From JAHDHW01 sp965220465 (GTDB lineage Bacteria > Bacteroidota > Bacteroidia > Chitinophagales > Saprospiraceae), in contig CBDCPZ010000024.1 in assembly GCA_965220465.1 (NCBI GenBank), forward strand, positions 620,001 to 684,000: a DNA stretch of 64,000 nt, in the 5' to 3' direction. The notes below the pieces were generated by a model. That model worked only from the letters and a program-made list of their open reading frames with translations. It made no database searches and was not told the DNA's origin. Positions 42,606-51,449 of the stretch are shown piece by piece (the first letter of the stretch is position 1; the number at the start of each line of letters is the position of its first letter). A program made the translations under genes and the position numbers.

Positions 42606-43673
42606 ATGGCTGAAATAAAAATTGCTTTTTGGAACCTGCAAAACCTGTTTGACACAACGGTTTCTGAGATTGCTGCTGATTTAGGTTTTACTCCTGCAAA
42701 TGGATGGACAGAAGCGGTGATGAACCAAAAAATCGAAAACCTCGCTGCGGTTATCAATCGAATGCATGATGGCGAAAAGCCGGATTTGTTGGGCGTTTGT
42801 GAAATTGAAAACAAAAATTTAGCAGAAAAACTTATAGAGGCAATTGGCAGAGACGATTATAAAGTAGCGCATGTTGATAGCCCGGACATTCGGGGAATAG
42901 ACACTTCATTGATCTATTCAAGTGATGTTTTTGAACTGGATGGAAATCCTTTTGGTCACCTTGTCCATTTAAGATACAGAACCAGGGATGTTTTTGAAGT
43001 TCCTTTGAAAGTCAAATCAAATGGTGCAAAACTGGCTGTTCTCGTCAATCACTGGCCTTCGAGAAGTAATGGGAAATTTGAAAGTGAACCTTATCGGCTT
43101 ACGGTAGCCAGCCATGCAGGACGTATAGTTGATGAGTTGTTAAAATTGCCACGAGTAGAATTTATGGCTTTGCCTAATGATGAAATTTCTCTTGAAATAC
43201 TTAATGATCTGTGGAGCAGAAATATACTTCTGATGGGAGATTTTAATGATGAACCATTCGACAGAAGCATCATGGATTTTCTGCAAGCTGCTAATGGGAT
43301 AGATCATCTGGAAGAGCCGGTGAAGAAGTCTTCTGGTTTGAAAATTCCATCACCATCTTCGTATCTTAACAAGCAATCTTATCTTTTCAATTGTATGTGG
43401 CAGAAATTTGCGAAACCTGATGAAGGAACTTATTATTTCTCAGAAGCGGTCAACTCTATGAATATGCTGGATCAGTTTATGATCTCCAAAGGTTTGTATT
43501 TTGGAGAGCAGGGTTTAAAATTTAATCAAGAATCTGTTGAAATATTCAAACCAAAGATCATGGCTTCCGGGGTAAAAAAGCGGCCGAAAAAATTTGAATA
43601 CGATAAAAAGAAAATCAAGAAAAACGGATACAGTGATCATTTTCCCATCACAGCAACGATAGAAGTTATTTGA
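42606..43673 (+). CDS. Endonuclease/exonuclease/phosphatase family protein
   Basis: The 355-residue protein starts MAEIKIAFWNLQNLFDTT, the usual beginning of the EEP fold with the metal-site Asn in FWNLQNLF. Further motifs are LLGVCEIENKN (catalytic Glu), LAVLVNHWPSR (His), LLMGDFNDEPFD (Asp-Asn) and NGYSDHFPITATIEV (Asp-His). All active-site positions look present. Members cut DNA, RNA or phosphoesters. There is no signal peptide. It begins 96 bp after the last CRISPR repeat and its 3' end overlaps the convergent beta-lactamase-like gene by 8 bp. A link with the CRISPR locus is possible but unsupported. Confidence 0.88.
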   Translation: MAEIKIAFWNLQNLFDTTVSEIAADLGFTPANGWTEAVMNQKIENLAAVINRMHDGEKPDLLGVCEIENKNLAEKLIEAIGRDDYKVAHVDSPDIRGIDTSLIYSSDVFELDGNPFGHLVHLRYRTRDVFEVPLKVKSNGAKLAVLVNHWPSRSNGKFESEPYRLTVASHAGRIVDELLKLPRVEFMALPNDEISLEILNDLWSRNILLMGDFNDEPFDRSIMDFLQAANGIDHLEEPVKKSSGLKIPSPSSYLNKQSYLFNCMWQKFAKPDEGTYYFSEAVNSMNMLDQFMISKGLYFGEQGLKFNQESVEIFKPKIMASGVKKRPKKFEYDKKKIKKNGYSDHFPITATIEVI

Positions 43674-44493
43674 GCAGATTTAGTTGTTCCAATATTTGCA
43701 TCGTTATTTTTTTACGGGCTTTGGCATCCTCGTCTTTGTTGATGTCGATATTGTTCGCGAAAAAATAAACATTGTCCATTCGTTCCAAATAACCGACAAA
43801 CCAACCAATATTGGGTTCAACTCGCGCAGCCCAACCTGTCTTTGCTCTTAAGGTAAAAGTGTCTGTTTTTTCAAGAATCATGATGTCTTTGACAATATCC
43901 ATCGTTCTTTGTGAAAATGGAAGCTCGTTTTTATACAATCTTTTCAAAAAATTAACCTGCTCCTGCATCGTTATCCGGATATCGCCGTTCAACCAAAAAA
44001 GGTCAATTCCGCCGCCGATGTTTTGATTGCCATAACCCACCGTGTCGATATAATGCTGCATCTGTTGTTCACCGATTCGGCGAGCTAGTTCCTGATAAAA
44101 CCAAACGACTGAATATTTTATTCCGGAGCGAAGGTTGTGGTCCTGGTTCCAGACTTCAGCAAAACGCTTTTCCCCATCCCATTTAATCGTATCCTCTTCG
44201 TTTGTTATCACTTCAGTTTCGAGAGCGATCAGTGAGTTGATAATTTTGAAAGTTGAGGCAGGAAGGTAGCCTGTTTTTATTCTCGGTTCATTAAATATAA
44301 AAGTAGTATCATTTTTTAAATCGTAGATCAAAAAAGCTCCTTTTACACCTTGATTGTCGAAAATTTCCTGAACCTGGTTAGTCGAAAAAGTAAGCATTTT
44401 CGGTGCTTCTTCAGTATCAATTTTCGGTGGCGGATTATTTTTGCAACCTGAAACAAAAAGCAATAAAACAGGGAATAATAACCAATTTTTCAT
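43666..44493 (-). CDS. Class D beta-lactamase-like lipoprotein
   Basis: The protein has about 275 residues from the ATG at 44493, which is followed by a lipoprotein signal (LLFPVLLLFVSGC, lipid Cys17). All class D hallmarks are visible: Ser80-Thr-Phe-Lys83 (PASTFKI), Ser128-Val-Val130, Tyr154-Gly-Asn156 (VGYGNQN) and Lys218-Thr-Gly220 (RAKTGWA). The lysine of STFK is the residue usually carbamylated. It would hydrolyse beta-lactams at the outer or inner membrane facing the periplasm; a penicillin-binding or sensor role is a less likely alternative. No mobile element encloses it, so it is probably an intrinsic gene. Confidence 0.88.
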   Translation of the reverse strand: MKNWLLFPVLLLFVSGCKNNPPPKIDTEEAPKMLTFSTNQVQEIFDNQGVKGAFLIYDLKNDTTFIFNEPRIKTGYLPASTFKIINSLIALETEVITNEEDTIKWDGEKRFAEVWNQDHNLRSGIKYSVVWFYQELARRIGEQQMQHYIDTVGYGNQNIGGGIDLFWLNGDIRITMQEQVNFLKRLYKNELPFSQRTMDIVKDIMILEKTDTFTLRAKTGWAARVEPNIGWFVGYLERMDNVYFFANNIDINKDEDAKARKKITMQILEQLNLLK

Positions 44494-44589
44494 GAAATAA
44501 TTTTTAGTCAACATACTGATTGCCAAAAGATAAGGCATGTTTCTTGTAAATGTTAAAAAAACATCCCATACTTTTTAAAAAACACGCTT

Positions 44590-44991
44590 ATGAGATTCAC
44601 AAAACGCACTATCCCGATTTATTTCCTTTTCCTTACATTGTTTCAATTCTTTGCTTGTTCCACCTCCCAAAAGATGTTAAGCCATGAAGATCTTATCATT
44701 GGAAAGTGGATACTGGAATCTGCTAGTTTTGATGGGCAAGTAATCAAAGCCGATGTGCTGGGCGGAAGTATTTCTTTTGAATTTACCAAAGAAGGATTTG
44801 CTACCTTTCAAACTTCAGAGGGCCAGGTTGAACGAGGCCGTTATCAGATTCAGTCCAATAAGCTATTCGATCCGGACAGTCCCTTAGAAATTCCTGCGGA
44901 CATCGTTTCACTAACCAAAGAACATTTTATCATGTCAATGGAAGAATCCGGAGAAACAGTTACAATGACCTTTATTCCAGTGCTTGAGTAA
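44590..44991 (+). CDS. Lipocalin-like lipoprotein
   Basis: This 133-residue protein has a lipoprotein signal (YFLFLTLFQFFACS) and one small beta-barrel domain starting IIGKWILESASFDGQ, followed by FEFTKEGFATFQTSEG and ending FIMSMEESGETVTMTFIPV. This is the pattern of the Lipocalin_4/DUF-type lipocalin-like proteins common in Bacteroidota. Ligand and role are unknown. It is divergent from the beta-lactamase-like gene and followed by the IS200 element. Confidence 0.65.
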   Translation: MRFTKRTIPIYFLFLTLFQFFACSTSQKMLSHEDLIIGKWILESASFDGQVIKADVLGGSISFEFTKEGFATFQTSEGQVERGRYQIQSNKLFDPDSPLEIPADIVSLTKEHFIMSMEESGETVTMTFIPVLE

Positions 44992-45010
44992 ATTTATTGG
45001 TCTCAAAAAA

Positions 45011-45570
45011 AGGTTTAAAACCTCCCACTTCAGTGGGAACAATTTATTCTGTTAAATTAGCATCAAAAAGATGGCGCTATATAGAAAGGGATCGCATACA
45101 TTAACTCGATTAACTGTCCACATAGTATGGGTTACCAAATACCGTTATCATGTATTAACAGGAGATGTACAGTCAAAATGCCGAAGTCTGTTGATACAAG
45201 ATTGCGAAACCTTAGATATAGAAATACTGAAGGGAGTAGTCAGTAAAGATCATGTGCACATGCATATAGAATATCCATCCAAGTTATCAGTGAGCACTGT
45301 GCTCAAACAACTAAAAGGAAGAAGTTCTCGCTTGTTGCAAAAAGAGTTTCCCCATTTAAAGAAACGATACTGGGGTCAGCATTTATGGGCAACAGGCTAT
45401 GGAGCATGGAGTACCGGAAATATTACTGACGAAATGGTGCAAGAATATCTAGAACACCATAGAAAACCTTCAGATAAATCTCAAGACAACTTTTTGCTTG
45501 AGTAATATAAAAAATGACTTTTAGTCATGAATCATTCAAACCCACCTACTTCAAGTAGGTGGTCGTTTAG
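45011..45570 (+). mobile_element. IS200-type insertion sequence (no tnpB)
   Basis: The tnpA gene is flanked by subterminal hairpins: CCCACT-TC-AGTGGG at 45024-45037 on the left and CCACCTACT-TCA-AGTAGGTGG at 45542-45562 on the right. This is the structure expected for IS200/IS605 elements, which transpose as single strands and make no target duplication. The outer boundaries are estimates. No TnpB-like gene is present. Confidence 0.75.
45071..45505 (+). CDS. tnpA: IS200/IS605 family Y1 transposase TnpA
   Basis: The 144-residue protein shows the HUH motif at His61-Val-His63 (SKDHVHMHIEYP) and the nucleophilic Tyr126 in EMVQEYLEHH. The start (THIVWVTKYRY-like VHIVWVTKYRYHVL) and HLWATGYGAWSTG are typical of IS200 TnpA. 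It cuts and rejoins single-stranded DNA at the element's hairpin ends. All catalytic residues are present, so it is likely active. Confidence 0.95.
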   Translation: MALYRKGSHTLTRLTVHIVWVTKYRYHVLTGDVQSKCRSLLIQDCETLDIEILKGVVSKDHVHMHIEYPSKLSVSTVLKQLKGRSSRLLQKEFPHLKKRYWGQHLWATGYGAWSTGNITDEMVQEYLEHHRKPSDKSQDNFLLE

Positions 45571-45607
45571 TTTTTAAAATAGAAAAGACTTTTTCTGAGT
45601 TTTGAGA

Positions 45608-45644
45608 AAACCTCTTTCGATTTTAATTCGGAAGAGGTTTTTTT
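45608..45644 (+). terminator. Hairpin with T-run downstream of the IS200 element
   Basis: AAACCTCTT and AAGAGGTTT form a 9-bp stem around an 18-bp loop region, followed by a run of T. It would stop plus-strand transcription before the sigma-factor cassette. Confidence 0.6.
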
Positions 45645-45654
45645 ATAAACTTTA

Positions 45655-45686
45655 TTGAATTGGCAAGGAAATATTAAATATGTTTG
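45655..45686 (+). promoter_or_regulatory. Bacteroidota-type promoter of the sigma/FecR cassette
   Basis: TTG (45655-45657), 21 bp, then TATGTTTG (45679-45686), fitting TTG-N19-21-TAnnTTTG. The start codon at 45696 lies only 9 bp after the -7 box, so the mRNA would have almost no leader, or a later start is used. Confidence 0.5.
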
Positions 45687-45695
45687 TAATGATAA

Positions 45696-46253
45696 ATGCC
45701 AAACTCAAGCGAACATAAAAACCTCGACAAACCGTTTTTTGAGCAACTGTTCAAGACTCACTTCGTTCATTTGTGCAACTTTTCCAATCAGTTTGTAAAA
45801 GATACGGACAGCGCGAAAGATATCACCCAAAAAGTATTCATCAACCTTTGGGAGAATCGCGAAAAAATTGATACTCAAAAATCTATTCAATCTTATTTGT
45901 TTACTTCAGTTCGAAATCGCAGCCTAAATTATATCCGGGATCAGAAAAAGTTTAGAAGCGAGGTACTCGATTTAGAGCTACATGATTTTGAAATTCCTTT
46001 TGACGAAGATGGTATTGCGATGTCTGAATTGAAAGATAAAGTTTCGGAAGCACTTGATAAATTACCCGAAAAATGTCGATTGGTTTTTGAAATGAGCCGT
46101 TTTCAAAACATGAAATACAAAGATATTGCGGAGGAATTGGATATTTCGGTAAAAACCGTGGAAGCACATATGTCAAAAGCTTTGAAAAGCCTTAGAGCAA
46201 ATTTGGAAGATTATAATTATATATTATTGTTAATCTATGGATTTTTATATTAA
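45696..46253 (+). CDS. ECF sigma factor (RpoE family, Bacteroidota FecI-like)
   Basis: The 185-residue protein has region 2 (NFSNQFVKDTDSAKDITQKVFINLWENREKI, about 25-57) and region 4 (LDKLPEKCRLVFEMSRFQNMKYKDIAEELDISVKTVEAHM, about 117-156, helix-turn-helix). It is the first gene of a sigma, FecR, STN-TonB receptor, DUF4249 cassette. In such cassettes the TonB receptor's STN domain signals substrate capture to FecR, which releases the sigma factor to transcribe the cassette. Confidence 0.93.
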   Translation: MPNSSEHKNLDKPFFEQLFKTHFVHLCNFSNQFVKDTDSAKDITQKVFINLWENREKIDTQKSIQSYLFTSVRNRSLNYIRDQKKFRSEVLDLELHDFEIPFDEDGIAMSELKDKVSEALDKLPEKCRLVFEMSRFQNMKYKDIAEELDISVKTVEAHMSKALKSLRANLEDYNYILLLIYGFLY

Positions 46254-46321
46254 CCTTTTAAAAAAAAACGCTTTGAAAACATAGGGTACAGGCAAGTTTT
46301 GGTGTATAATAATTAAATACG

Positions 46322-47326
46322 ATGTCAGAAGACAAAAACCATATCGACATTTTCGACCTCATTCCAAAACATTTGAGTGGGGAAACCAGCGATTCAGAAG
46401 TGAAGCGTCTGGAAGAATGGGTATTGTCTTCTCCGGAAAATAAAAGACAGTTTAATCAGTTCAAAAAAGCCTGGATACTATCCGGTATCGAAGGAAATTA
46501 CCAAAATATCGATGTTGAAAAGGAGTGGGCTACTACTTCTGATAAGCTTTTTTCAGAGGCGAAAGTCGTTCCTTTGCAAGCGAAACCGAAAAGACGGATT
46601 GGCTTTTATTTGAGAATTGCAGTGTCTCTGGCTTTGCTGGTCACAGCCTCTGTTTGGTTGTTTAGATCTGTAAATACAGGTGATTATCAGGAATTTGTTG
46701 CATTGACTGAAATTGAAGAGGATAAACTTCCCGATGGAACAGAAATTTCTTTGAATCAATATTCTTCTGTGAAATTTCCCAGCAAATTAAATGACAAACA
46801 ACGCAGGGTTGAGTTGACCGGAGATGCCTTTTTTAAAGTGGAAAGAGATACCGCCCGTCCGTTTATTATCAGTACTCAAAATATCGAAATCGAAGTTTTG
46901 GGAACTTCATTTTATGTAGATTCTCGTGAAAATCAATCCCAGATCCAGGTCATTGTAACAACAGGTTCGGTTTCAATGACCGCTGGTACAGATAAGGTTG
47001 TGTTAGCTGCAAATGAAATCGGGATTTACGATAAGTCAACAAAAAAATTAGTAAAAGCGCAAAACGAAGATGTAAATTACCTATCCTGGAAAACGGATAA
47101 ATTGGTTTTTGAGAATACAGATCTTGAACGGGTAGTTTATGATTTAAATCGCAAATTTCATTCGCAGGTTTCAATCGCCAACAAGAAATTAAATACCTGC
47201 AAAATCACAGCAACTTATGACCACAAATCCTTGGAAGCTACTGTTCGGATCATTGAAAAGACGCTGAATATAAAAGCTGAAATAAACGGAAACGAAGTTG
47301 TTTTTTCGGGACAAGATTGTGATTGA
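46322..47326 (+). CDS. FecR family anti-sigma factor
   Basis: The 334-residue protein has an N-terminal cytoplasmic sigma-binding part (LIPKHLSGETSDSEVKRLEEWV, about 10-31), a single membrane helix (FYLRIAVSLALLVTASVWLF, about 94-113), and the periplasmic FecR domain (LPDGTEISLNQYSSVKFP, about 138-155, then LTGDAFFKVERDTARPFII and VTTGSVSM). The C-terminal DUF4974 region (VFENTDLERVVYDLNRKF, about 262-279) binds the receptor's STN domain in related systems. It lies between the sigma gene (68 bp) and the receptor gene (18 bp). Confidence 0.93.
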   Translation: MSEDKNHIDIFDLIPKHLSGETSDSEVKRLEEWVLSSPENKRQFNQFKKAWILSGIEGNYQNIDVEKEWATTSDKLFSEAKVVPLQAKPKRRIGFYLRIAVSLALLVTASVWLFRSVNTGDYQEFVALTEIEEDKLPDGTEISLNQYSSVKFPSKLNDKQRRVELTGDAFFKVERDTARPFIISTQNIEIEVLGTSFYVDSRENQSQIQVIVTTGSVSMTAGTDKVVLAANEIGIYDKSTKKLVKAQNEDVNYLSWKTDKLVFENTDLERVVYDLNRKFHSQVSIANKKLNTCKITATYDHKSLEATVRIIEKTLNIKAEINGNEVVFSGQDCD

Positions 47327-47344
47327 TGTTTTAAATGTTGAAAA

Positions 47345-49966
47345 ATGTTCAGAACCCGCCAAATTATTTTCTTTGTACAATTATTTGTTTGCGTGATTCT
47401 CGCTCAGACAGAGGTGAATGCACAGACAATTACCATTCAAAATTCGAATATCAGCGTTGGAGATATTTTAAAAGAAATTACAGTTCAAAGCGGCCTTAAT
47501 TTTTCTTACAATCCAAAATCGGTTGATACCAAACAGAAGATTTCCTTTGATGTAAAAAATGCTACTTTGGAAGAAACGCTGAAAAAATTAGCGAACCAAG
47601 TCCCAATTGAATATAGCATTGTTGAAAACCAGATCGTTTTGAATCGCAGCGCTAATCAAAATATCGAGGAACTTCCGACACCTGAATATTATACCTTGAG
47701 CGGGTTTGTAAACGATACCTTATCTGGCGAAAGTTTGATTGGTGCCTCAATATTTGTACGCGGGACTCCTCGCGGAACAATCACCAATGCCTTCGGTTTT
47801 TATTCAATCCGGATGCCTCAAGACGATTATAATGTTGAATATTCTTACATCGGATTTGAAGCCCAAAAATCAAATATTTTATTAAATAACGATAAGAAAA
47901 AAGATGTAAGGCTTAAATACGTTACCCAGGAATTACAGAGCATAATCGTAAGGCTTCCCGTTCAGGATTTTTTGAATAGAAAGCAAATTGGAGCAATGGA
48001 ACTGAATCCGATTCAACTAGAAAAAATGCCTGAATTTGGTGGCGAATCTGGTTTGATAAAAGGAATTCAATCGCTCCCGGGTATCAAAACACATAGCGAC
48101 GGCTCTGCTTTTTTTTATACCAGAGGAGGAGAAAAAGACCAAAATCTGATTATCATTGATGACGCGCCGATATACAATCCCGCACATTTGTTTGGCTTTT
48201 ATTCGATGGTTATTCCCGATTTTACAAAAAGCATAAAAGTTTATAAAAGCGATATTCCGGTCAATTTAGATGATCGCCTTTCTTCGATTATAGATATCCG
48301 GACCAAAGACGGCAACCTCAACAAATTTGAGGTGAACGCTGCTTTCAATCCTTTAATCAATAGAGTTTCGGTTGAAGGGCCGGTGGCGAAGGGGAAGAGT
48401 TCTTTTTTTACTTCCTTTCGGTTGTCCAATTTTCAGTGGTTACTCAATAATGCTGCTCCAGGAACCAGCATGCGTTTTAACGATTTCAGTCTCAAATGGA
48501 ATTGGAAGGTCAACGATAACAACAGGTTATTTTTCACGGTTATTAGCAGCAATGATTTACTGACAAATACTGCGGCTGCGTCCGCGCTTTCATCGCTGGG
48601 CTGGAATAATTTTGCGTCCACTATCCGTTGGAACCATATTTTTAATCCAAAACTTTTTTCAAATACCATTTTGTATACCGGAAATTACAGGTACAATTTA
48701 AAATCAGAAGGTAACAACTGGCTGTCAGGGATTGCTAAGTTGGGTGTGAAATCCGATTTCACGCATTATTTAACTTCAAAATTTACGGCAAAATATGGGA
48801 TAGAGTTCCACGGCTATTACTTCAATCCGGGACAAATATTTACGGAATCAGCCAATTCCACCTTTCCAACACTTCAACAAAGCAATTCCCGGCAAGGTGT
48901 TTTGTATTTGAATACAGATTATAAATTTTCTGAAAAATGGCGGGCAAAAGCAGGGGTTCGCATGTCATCATGGGACAATTTAGGACCGACGACTTTTTAT
49001 ACCTACGGCGACAATTATGAATTCCTTGATTCAGTTAATACGGGTGAAGGAGTGTATCAAAGTTATCTTAATGTTGATCCGCGTTTGAGCTTGCAATACA
49101 CTATTGACAGCACCTCTCTTTTAAAGCTGAGTTATGGAATTTATCACCAGTATATGCAACTGATTACCAATTCGGCATCGCCATTTACATCAATGGAAGT
49201 TTGGTTGCCGAGTAGTCCGAATATTAAGCCACAGCGTGCCGATCAGTTGGCTTTGGGGTATTTGAAGTATTTTCCAAAGCCGAAAATCGAACTTAGCGCC
49301 GAAGTGTATTACAAAAAAATGTATAATCAGATTGATTATAAATCGCATGCCAATACGCTTTTGAATCCATTGGTTGAAGGCGAGCTCCGTTTTGGTCAAA
49401 TGCGATCTTATGGCCTGGAATTGATGTTGAAAAAGGATTTCGGGCGATTGAACGGTTGGGTTTCTTACACTTATTCGAGGGCTTTGCGCCAAACGAATGG
49501 TGTAAACGAAGGAAGAGAATATCCTGCTTTTCAGGATCGACCGCACGATTTTTCGATCATGTTGAATTATCAAATTAGAAGACGGTTTTTGTTTTCTGCC
49601 TATTGGACAGCCTACACAGGTTCTGCTTTTTCTTCTCCAACCGGGTTTTATACATTCAATGGTGTTACGGTTCCGATTTATGGTGAAAAAAATAATGATC
49701 GTCTGCCTAACTACCGCCGCCTGGATATTGCGGTTAAGTTTATTTTAAACAAAGATCCGGAAAGCCGTTTTCAGCATAGTTTTACTTTTTCCATTTACAA
49801 TTTTTTAGCACACAAAAACATAGTCGCAGTCAATTTTAATAAAGTGCTCAATAATTCTGATAAACCGGTTGTAAAGGCAAATTATGATATTGAGCAAAAT
49901 TTAATCGTTACGCAAGCGGATTTAGTGCGGTTTTTACCGTCGCTTACTTATAAGTTCAAGTTATAG
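47345..49966 (+). CDS. STN-domain TonB-dependent transducer/receptor
   Basis: The 873-residue protein has a signal peptide (IIFFVQLFVCVILAQTEVNAQ), an STN domain (about 27-100; ISVGDILKEITVQSGLNFSYN, then LEETLKKLANQ), and a CarboxypepD_reg-like domain (about 115-200; TLSGFVNDTLSGESLIGASI). The plug (ALDRI-type FYTRGGEKDQNLIIIDDAPIY, about 255-275) precedes the outer-membrane barrel, which ends in YNFLAHKN and LPSLTYKFKL. It takes up an unknown ligand and signals its presence to FecR. The pairing with a DUF4249 lipoprotein is standard in Bacteroidota. Confidence 0.93.
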   Translation: MFRTRQIIFFVQLFVCVILAQTEVNAQTITIQNSNISVGDILKEITVQSGLNFSYNPKSVDTKQKISFDVKNATLEETLKKLANQVPIEYSIVENQIVLNRSANQNIEELPTPEYYTLSGFVNDTLSGESLIGASIFVRGTPRGTITNAFGFYSIRMPQDDYNVEYSYIGFEAQKSNILLNNDKKKDVRLKYVTQELQSIIVRLPVQDFLNRKQIGAMELNPIQLEKMPEFGGESGLIKGIQSLPGIKTHSDGSAFFYTRGGEKDQNLIIIDDAPIYNPAHLFGFYSMVIPDFTKSIKVYKSDIPVNLDDRLSSIIDIRTKDGNLNKFEVNAAFNPLINRVSVEGPVAKGKSSFFTSFRLSNFQWLLNNAAPGTSMRFNDFSLKWNWKVNDNNRLFFTVISSNDLLTNTAAASALSSLGWNNFASTIRWNHIFNPKLFSNTILYTGNYRYNLKSEGNNWLSGIAKLGVKSDFTHYLTSKFTAKYGIEFHGYYFNPGQIFTESANSTFPTLQQSNSRQGVLYLNTDYKFSEKWRAKAGVRMSSWDNLGPTTFYTYGDNYEFLDSVNTGEGVYQSYLNVDPRLSLQYTIDSTSLLKLSYGIYHQYMQLITNSASPFTSMEVWLPSSPNIKPQRADQLALGYLKYFPKPKIELSAEVYYKKMYNQIDYKSHANTLLNPLVEGELRFGQMRSYGLELMLKKDFGRLNGWVSYTYSRALRQTNGVNEGREYPAFQDRPHDFSIMLNYQIRRRFLFSAYWTAYTGSAFSSPTGFYTFNGVTVPIYGEKNNDRLPNYRRLDIAVKFILNKDPESRFQHSFTFSIYNFLAHKNIVAVNFNKVLNNSDKPVVKANYDIEQNLIVTQADLVRFLPSLTYKFKL

Positions 49967-49972
49967 GTTGTT

Positions 49973-50098
49973 TGACGGAATTGTCAATAAGCTATTTTTT
50001 TAACACATCCCAAAAACAATTTAAAAAACTTCTTTTTAATCAGTTTTTTAGATCATTTTCAGAATGTGAAATAGCTTATCAAAAATTTCTTTCCGTCA
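49973..50098. repeat. Bipartite inverted repeat between receptor and DUF4249 genes
   Basis: TGACGGAA (49973-49980) and TTCCGTCA (50091-50098) pair, and inside them ATAAGCTATT (49987-49996) pairs with AATAGCTTAT (50070-50079). The 126-bp unit has no gene. A related pair of outer words occurs at 32769-32801. It may be a MITE-like repeat or an RNA structure controlling the downstream lipoprotein gene. Confidence 0.6.
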
Positions 50099-50115
50099 CT
50101 TAAAATTTAATATCG

Positions 50116-50934
50116 ATGAATTACAAACCTGTTGGTAAATATATCTTTGGACTCCTTCTTTTGTTTGGAACTTTAGGTTGCGAGGAGCAAACAGATTGGG
50201 ATTTCAAATCGCAGGATAACGGCGTTTTGGCAGTAGAAGCCATCATTACCAATGAGTTTAAAAAGCATGAAATTCGGCTTTCGTTGACTTACAGTGAATT
50301 AAATGGCCAGTCGGTTCCCGTTTCGGGAGCGCAGGTGATTGGTGACAATGGACAAAATAGTTTGAGCTTTTTTGAAGACTCCAATGAAGCTGGAAAATAT
50401 ATCAGCGAACAGTCTTTTGCAGCGCAGTTGAATCAAACGTATCATCTCGAAATACAATGGAACGGGCAAACTTATCATGCTGAAAATCAAATGGTTCCGG
50501 TTTATCCTTTTAATAAAATGACTTTTAAAGCGTATGGTCAAACGGATAGTCTGACCGTTGGTGAAGTCGCTCCATTTTACTCCCCCAACGAGCAGGCGAT
50601 GTATGAAATAAACATTGACTGGTCTCACCTTACCAACTCAGATTCGAGTCGCGCCATACTCTTTTTCTACACTTTCAGTACCATTGATGCCAGCGAACTT
50701 TTCAGGCCGGAAAAGGAAACAGTTGTTTTCCCCAAAGGAAGCATCGTCATTGAAAAAAAGCACTCTTTGAATGATGAATTTGCAGCCTTTTACAGAGCGC
50801 TCGCTATGGAAACCGATTGGCAAGGCGGCGTTTATGACGAAAACTCAGCTAGTTTGCCTACGAATATCAGTAATGGCGCTGTTGGTTTTTTTGGTGTTTC
50901 AGCAGTGTTGGTGGATACTTTGATCGCGGAGTGA
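50116..50934 (+). CDS. DUF4249 family lipoprotein
   Basis: This 272-residue protein has a lipoprotein signal (YIFGLLLLFGTLGCEEQ) and a beta-rich domain starting VLAVEAIITNEFKKHEIRLSLTYS, then ISEQSFAAQLNQTYHLEIQWNG. This is the pattern of DUF4249 proteins, which accompany STN-TonB receptors and probably act as surface-exposed partners of the receptor. The last codons (DTLIAE and TGA) lie in a 115-bp sequence repeated after the DUF559 gene. Confidence 0.8.
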   Translation: MNYKPVGKYIFGLLLLFGTLGCEEQTDWDFKSQDNGVLAVEAIITNEFKKHEIRLSLTYSELNGQSVPVSGAQVIGDNGQNSLSFFEDSNEAGKYISEQSFAAQLNQTYHLEIQWNGQTYHAENQMVPVYPFNKMTFKAYGQTDSLTVGEVAPFYSPNEQAMYEINIDWSHLTNSDSSRAILFFYTFSTIDASELFRPEKETVVFPKGSIVIEKKHSLNDEFAAFYRALAMETDWQGGVYDENSASLPTNISNGAVGFFGVSAVLVDTLIAE

Positions 50935-51026
50935 GGAACTCCTCTAGCTCCTCTTAGGAAGAGGAGAACTTTCAACGTTAGCTTTTTTTTGAAAAGTCCC
51001 TCTTTTAAGAGGGATTTAGGGAGTTC
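50912..51026. repeat. 115-bp direct repeat, left copy
   Basis: The sequence is 102/115 identical to 51450-51564. It includes the last eight codons of the DUF4249 gene, the hairpin CTCCTCTTAGGAAGAGGAG, a second hairpin TCCCTCTTTTAAGAGGGA, and the last codons of the DUF559 gene on the other strand (its stop codon is at 51016-51018). Confidence 0.85.
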
Positions 51027-51393
51027 CACCAAGCAAGATTTCTTTCAATTTAAGCTCTGCCTTTTCCCAGCACTCCAATATTTCTTTGTTTTTAAATCGG
51101 ATAATTTGAAAACCCATTTTCCGCAAAATTTCTTCTCTTTCTAGATCGGATTGCACTTGATAGTCATGGATTTTACCATCCAGTTCGATGATGAGTCTTT
51201 TTTCATGGCAATAAAAATCTACGATAAAAAATTGTTTGTTTCCCATGATATTGACGTGTTCGATGATGAACTGCCGATTCACTTTTTTATTGAAAAGTCT
51301 TCTATTCCTTACTTTTTCCCAGAATAATTGTTCAGCCGGAGTTTGTTTTTTTCTTAATTGCCTGGCAAAGGAGAGAATGGTTTTGTAATTCAT
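51016..51393 (-). CDS. DUF559 family endonuclease-like protein (VSR/PD-(D/E)XK fold)
   Basis: The protein has about 125 residues from the ATG at 51393 (another ATG lies 9 bases upstream). Family pattern: ARQLRKKQTPAEQLFWEKVRNRR (about 9-31), FNKKVNRQFII, then the likely active site VDFYCHEKRLIIELDG (Asp, Glu, Asp) and a closing MGFQIIRFKNKEIL. Such proteins resemble very-short-patch repair nucleases, and their biological role is not settled. The gene is enclosed by 115-bp direct repeats, and the left repeat supplies its last residues (GGTP), so gene and repeats probably travel together (inference). Confidence 0.85.
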   Translation of the reverse strand: MNYKTILSFARQLRKKQTPAEQLFWEKVRNRRLFNKKVNRQFIIEHVNIMGNKQFFIVDFYCHEKRLIIELDGKIHDYQVQSDLEREEILRKMGFQIIRFKNKEILECWEKAELKLKEILLGGTP

Positions 51394-51449
51394 TATTCTC
51401 AAAATAACAATAGTTTCTCAATTCTGAAAAACGTTTTCAACGGTTTTGA

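Noticed and set aside
42606..43673. EEP-family nuclease gene as a CRISPR accessory gene
   Set aside because: It is adjacent to the array, but the family is common and there is no operon link or type III-specific feature to support it.
45011..45570. IS605-type element with an RNA-guided TnpB
   Set aside because: Only tnpA is present; no RuvC-like or zinc-finger gene adjoins it.
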